Translations under genes and position numbers: made by a program
The notes under the pieces: model-generated
The model's input: only the letters and a program-made list of their open reading frames with translations
The model's database searches: none
What the model was told of the DNA's origin: nothing
Shown here: in pieces, positions 62,145 to 64,000 of the stretch
Numbering within the stretch: position 1 is the first letter of the stretch
How the letters are laid out: each line of letters opens with the position of its first letter
Source of the DNA: DASXZH01 sp963829965
Lineage (GTDB): Bacteria > Armatimonadota > Fimbriimonadia > Fimbriimonadales > Fimbriimonadaceae
Direction: 5' to 3'
DNA length: 64,000 bases
NCBI GenBank assembly: GCA_963829965.1
Contig: CAWHLK010000056.1
Coordinates: 124,001-188,000 of the forward strand

Positions 62145-63255
62145 CTTCTTCCCACCCTAATGATAGTTGCTCACTCAATTTAAGTCCGGTCTTTGACTTT
62201 GTGATTGACCGCACCTGGGTGCCGGATGAGTGGTTTCGGCGTGTTAGCAGAATCGCTTGATCCTGCATAGCATCTGCGATTTCGGGATGATGTGACGCGA
62301 TAACGATCTGTGACGAGTTGGAGAGGCTATTCAAAACATTTGTTAGCCAAGGTTGTATTTCGCTCAGTCCTAAGAAATTGTCGGGTTCGTCTATGAAAAC
62401 GACGCTCCCTGCATTAACCCGCATGTGGGCGACGATCATATATAGGGCTAGCAACATTTTCTCGCCGTCGGAAAGTTGACCGAAGTAGAGATTGAGATCT
62501 GGGTCTTCCTCCATTGCGTCGAAGTGGAGTAGCAGGGCATTAGATTGTTTACTCAGATTTTCAATCTGAATATTCTCAAACTCTGGCCAGATGGACTTGA
62601 GAAGATTCCGCAACTCTAAGACCCACTTGCCATTTTGCTGTAGATATTGGAACCATCCGATTGCATTAAGGAGGAATTTATCCGGTGAGCGCACAGGTTC
62701 GGCGCTCTCCGATTTCATGAACATTGCATTCGGTCGGACGATGACCCATTGGGAAACCTCTCGAATGAAGTTGGTGAAATTGAGATCTCCAGTCCCTTGA
62801 ATCATCGAGATGACAGGGAAGTCGGGTGGAAATTGAAAATCAAGTTTTGCATCGCCTAGGCGTACTTGGGTGCCCGAGTCCCTAACGAGCACTTCTTGCG
62901 CGTCGACCTCTAGCCGTTCGGACTGGATGGCGGGAGAAGCCACCAATGCACCTAGCGTATTGGGAGACGTTCTCGGTACGCGGATAGTCAATGTGTAGTC
63001 GTAGACGTGGCCAGATGTCTGGACCTGGATTTCGAAGGTCATCGTCTCAAGAGTGGTCCATCCTGTAAGGTCATTGGTGAGGAACAATTCTCTTAGTGGC
63101 TGCCTGCCTGAAATCAGGCGTTGCAGCTTGCTGATTGCGTCCAGGACCGTAGATTTGCCTGAGCCATTGCGACCGACTATCAGTACTTCGCCACCGAATT
63201 CTAGCGAGAAATTATCGAGGCATCGGAAATTTGAAATGCTTAGGCGCGTCAGCAC
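62134..63255 (-). CDS. AAA_21/RecF-like ABC-type ATPase
   Basis: A 373-residue ABC-type P-loop ATPase of the SMC/RecF/OLD group. Walker A VGRNGSGKSTVLDA (about 27), Q-loop region, signature LSDGEKMLLALYMI (about 265), Walker B VVFIDEPDNFLGL (about 290) and H-loop IASHHPEIADA (about 325). There is no TOPRIM domain of its own; the small gene behind it seems to supply one. Such ATPase-TOPRIM pairs occur in AbiL, PARIS and split-OLD defence modules. The neighbouring genes are IS and orphan genes, as in a defence-rich region. Confidence 0.85.
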   Translation of the reverse strand: MLTRLSISNFRCLDNFSLEFGGEVLIVGRNGSGKSTVLDAISKLQRLISGRQPLRELFLTNDLTGWTTLETMTFEIQVQTSGHVYDYTLTIRVPRTSPNTLGALVASPAIQSERLEVDAQEVLVRDSGTQVRLGDAKLDFQFPPDFPVISMIQGTGDLNFTNFIREVSQWVIVRPNAMFMKSESAEPVRSPDKFLLNAIGWFQYLQQNGKWVLELRNLLKSIWPEFENIQIENLSKQSNALLLHFDAMEEDPDLNLYFGQLSDGEKMLLALYMIVAHMRVNAGSVVFIDEPDNFLGLSEIQPWLTNVLNSLSNSSQIVIASHHPEIADAMQDQAILLTRRNHSSGTQVRSITKSKTGLKLSEQLSLGWEEDDD

Positions 63256-63430
63256 GGGGTGTAGTCTACCTATCGAATTTTAATCCACGATAGCTCTCAT
63301 GGAATGCCGAGTTTAATACGGACGGTTTTTAGGGTGCTTTGGATGCTGTGTATGGAAATAGAGTTCCCAGCCGCCCGCAGGGCGGCTCCGAGCGAAGCCC
63401 CCGTTCCAATCCCTCGGTATCCTCTCCCAC

Positions 63431-63586
63431 ATGGACCAAGACCCCAAACCAGAACCACCCTTAACCGACGAGGAAATACGCGAACTCCACAGCCTCCTCA
63501 GTTACTTCAAGCGCAAGCGGGAAAGGGAAGAGATGGTGAGGCGGATTAACGCCAAGAATCCCAATGAGCCGCCGTCAGGCGGCTAA
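63431..63586 (+). CDS. Small charged helical protein
   Basis: A 51-residue protein MDQDPKPEPPLTDEEIRELH, then SLLSYFKRKREREEMVRRIN, NPNEPPSGG. It has an acidic N-terminus and a basic helix. A degenerate copy of the beginning lies at 59776-59820. ATG 63431 has no strong Shine-Dalgarno. The copy number and codon-preserving changes between the two copies support a real gene. Confidence 0.45.
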   Translation: MDQDPKPEPPLTDEEIRELHSLLSYFKRKREREEMVRRINAKNPNEPPSGG

Positions 63587-63604
63587 AGCGAAGCGCCGTT
63601 TTCT

Positions 63605-63802
63605 CTACTTCGGGAAGCTTGAACCTTGGCGCTTCCGCTTCAACAGGAGCCCTATAACGGCGAGCACATTGAATATTGCCCATACAACAACGGCGAGTTG
63701 TGATGGATTACGCGCGCCAAATAGGACTGCGAGCCAGTAGGTGGCAGCAAACACGGCAAGCGTAATGAGAGTGACTATCATCTGTTCGGTCGCTCTACTC
63801 AT
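63605..63802 (-). CDS. Small two-helix membrane protein
   Basis: The 65-residue protein has helices VTLITLAVFAATYWLAVLFG (about 10-28) and VVVWAIFNVLAVIGLLL (about 38-54), and a basic tail KRKRQGSSFPK. Start MSRATEQM. No family is recognised. It stands alone, convergent with the small charged-protein gene. Confidence 0.5.
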   Translation of the reverse strand: MSRATEQMIVTLITLAVFAATYWLAVLFGARNPSQLAVVVWAIFNVLAVIGLLLKRKRQGSSFPK

Positions 63803-63839
63803 GCTTCAATGATAACACTTCTCGCTCTAAACGACCTAA

Positions 63840-63945
63840 ACGCAGATGCGAAGTATTCAAGCGTAGCGAAGCGGAACATTAAATCCGGTCCGGTTCTGCG
63901 GGTTCTGCGTCCGTTTCTGCGGGTTCCGTGGTTGTCCGGTTAATG
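63840..63945. repeat. Duplicated intergenic repeat
   Basis: AAGCGTAGCGAAGCGGA (about 63860) belongs to the GCGAAGC family of 26741-27038. The GGTTCTGCGGGTTCTGCGTC part matches the repeat at 59935-59990. TATACT at 63950-63955 follows as a -10-like box. Confidence 0.45.
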
Positions 63946-63962
63946 GCGTTATACTGAGCGCG

Positions 63963-64000
63963 ATGCCAGAACTAGTAGCGTTCCTGCTTTGTGAGGGATA
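63963..64000 (+). CDS. Start of a gene cut by the window edge
   Basis: ATG 63963 opens MPELVAFLLCEG and runs off the window. A TATACT at 63950 lies seven bases before ATG, so the message would be nearly leaderless. The short start resembles MxxLVAFLxCEK-type small proteins such as DUF6941, but this is a guess. Confidence 0.35.
   Translation, partial: MPELVAFLLCEG

Overview
The window reads as bacterial chromosome from a Gram-negative-type (LPS-making) organism: it carries kdsA, an IspD-IspF fusion of the MEP pathway, a MacAB-like tripartite exporter, DsbD and FeoAB. DNA is moderately GC-rich, gene-dense and mostly in short operons. Secreted proteins with tandem Ig-like modules, many GTG/TTG starts, TMEM175, PadR-HAAS and NIL-domain genes would fit the Armatimonadota (Fimbriimonas-like). 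This placement is inference, not proof; Planctomycetes, Acidobacteria or Verrucomicrobia are alternatives.

Layout. 0-8.5 kb: end of a polysaccharide chain-length/BY-kinase-like gene, a Nif3-like protein, a unit of a putative glycosidase, a membrane protein and initiator tRNA closed by a strong terminator, a short GH4-like Rossmann protein, and Mrp. 8.6-12.6 kb: MacA-MacB type efflux operon, then tRNA-Asp and tRNA-Phe. 12.6-22.5 kb: membrane and secreted proteins, amino-acid racemase, transaldolase, three tandem related lipoproteins, YihY, NIL-domain protein, acetylxylan esterase, DUF2891. 22.6-31.7 kb: DsbD, KdsA, a free DsbD-alpha domain, SdhB, a large inverted-repeat block, WecG/TagA transferase, cob(I)alamin adenosyltransferase, LolA-like protein, FeoA-FeoB. 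32.3-37.3 kb: hisB-hisH-hisA, four tandem paralogous small membrane proteins, a zinc-ribbon membrane protein and Hpf. 37.3-44 kb: transglutaminase, PIN-TRAM, IspDF, TopA. 44-55.5 kb: PadR-HAAS pair with a well-formed operator-promoter, Kelch-like secreted protein, O-methyltransferase, S55-like secreted protein, FucI, a zincless MutM, a methyltransferase and a beta-lactamase-like hydrolase.

55.5-64 kb is accessory: small orphan genes, duplicated intergenic pieces, a DUF6414-like gene, an IS3-family element with a 4-bp target duplication that splits a small coding sequence, and an ABC-type ATPase/TOPRIM-like pair that is the best candidate for an anti-phage or nucleic-acid-processing system.

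A striking feature is the number of single-base frame breaks in genes that are otherwise well conserved (macA, hisB, hisH, hisA, the zinc-ribbon protein, hpf, a methyltransferase, the transposase and others). They lie mostly in short homopolymers and are densest at 32.4-37.1 kb. Consensus error in the assembly is the simplest explanation, so I give merged coordinates and describe each break.

Stretches above 300 bases without a clear gene: 13409-13853 (inverted repeat copies), 26720-27083 (repeat block), 57887-58311 and 59821-60148 (almost nothing). 31708-31851 and 32077-32357 hold a terminator and otherwise nothing recognisable.
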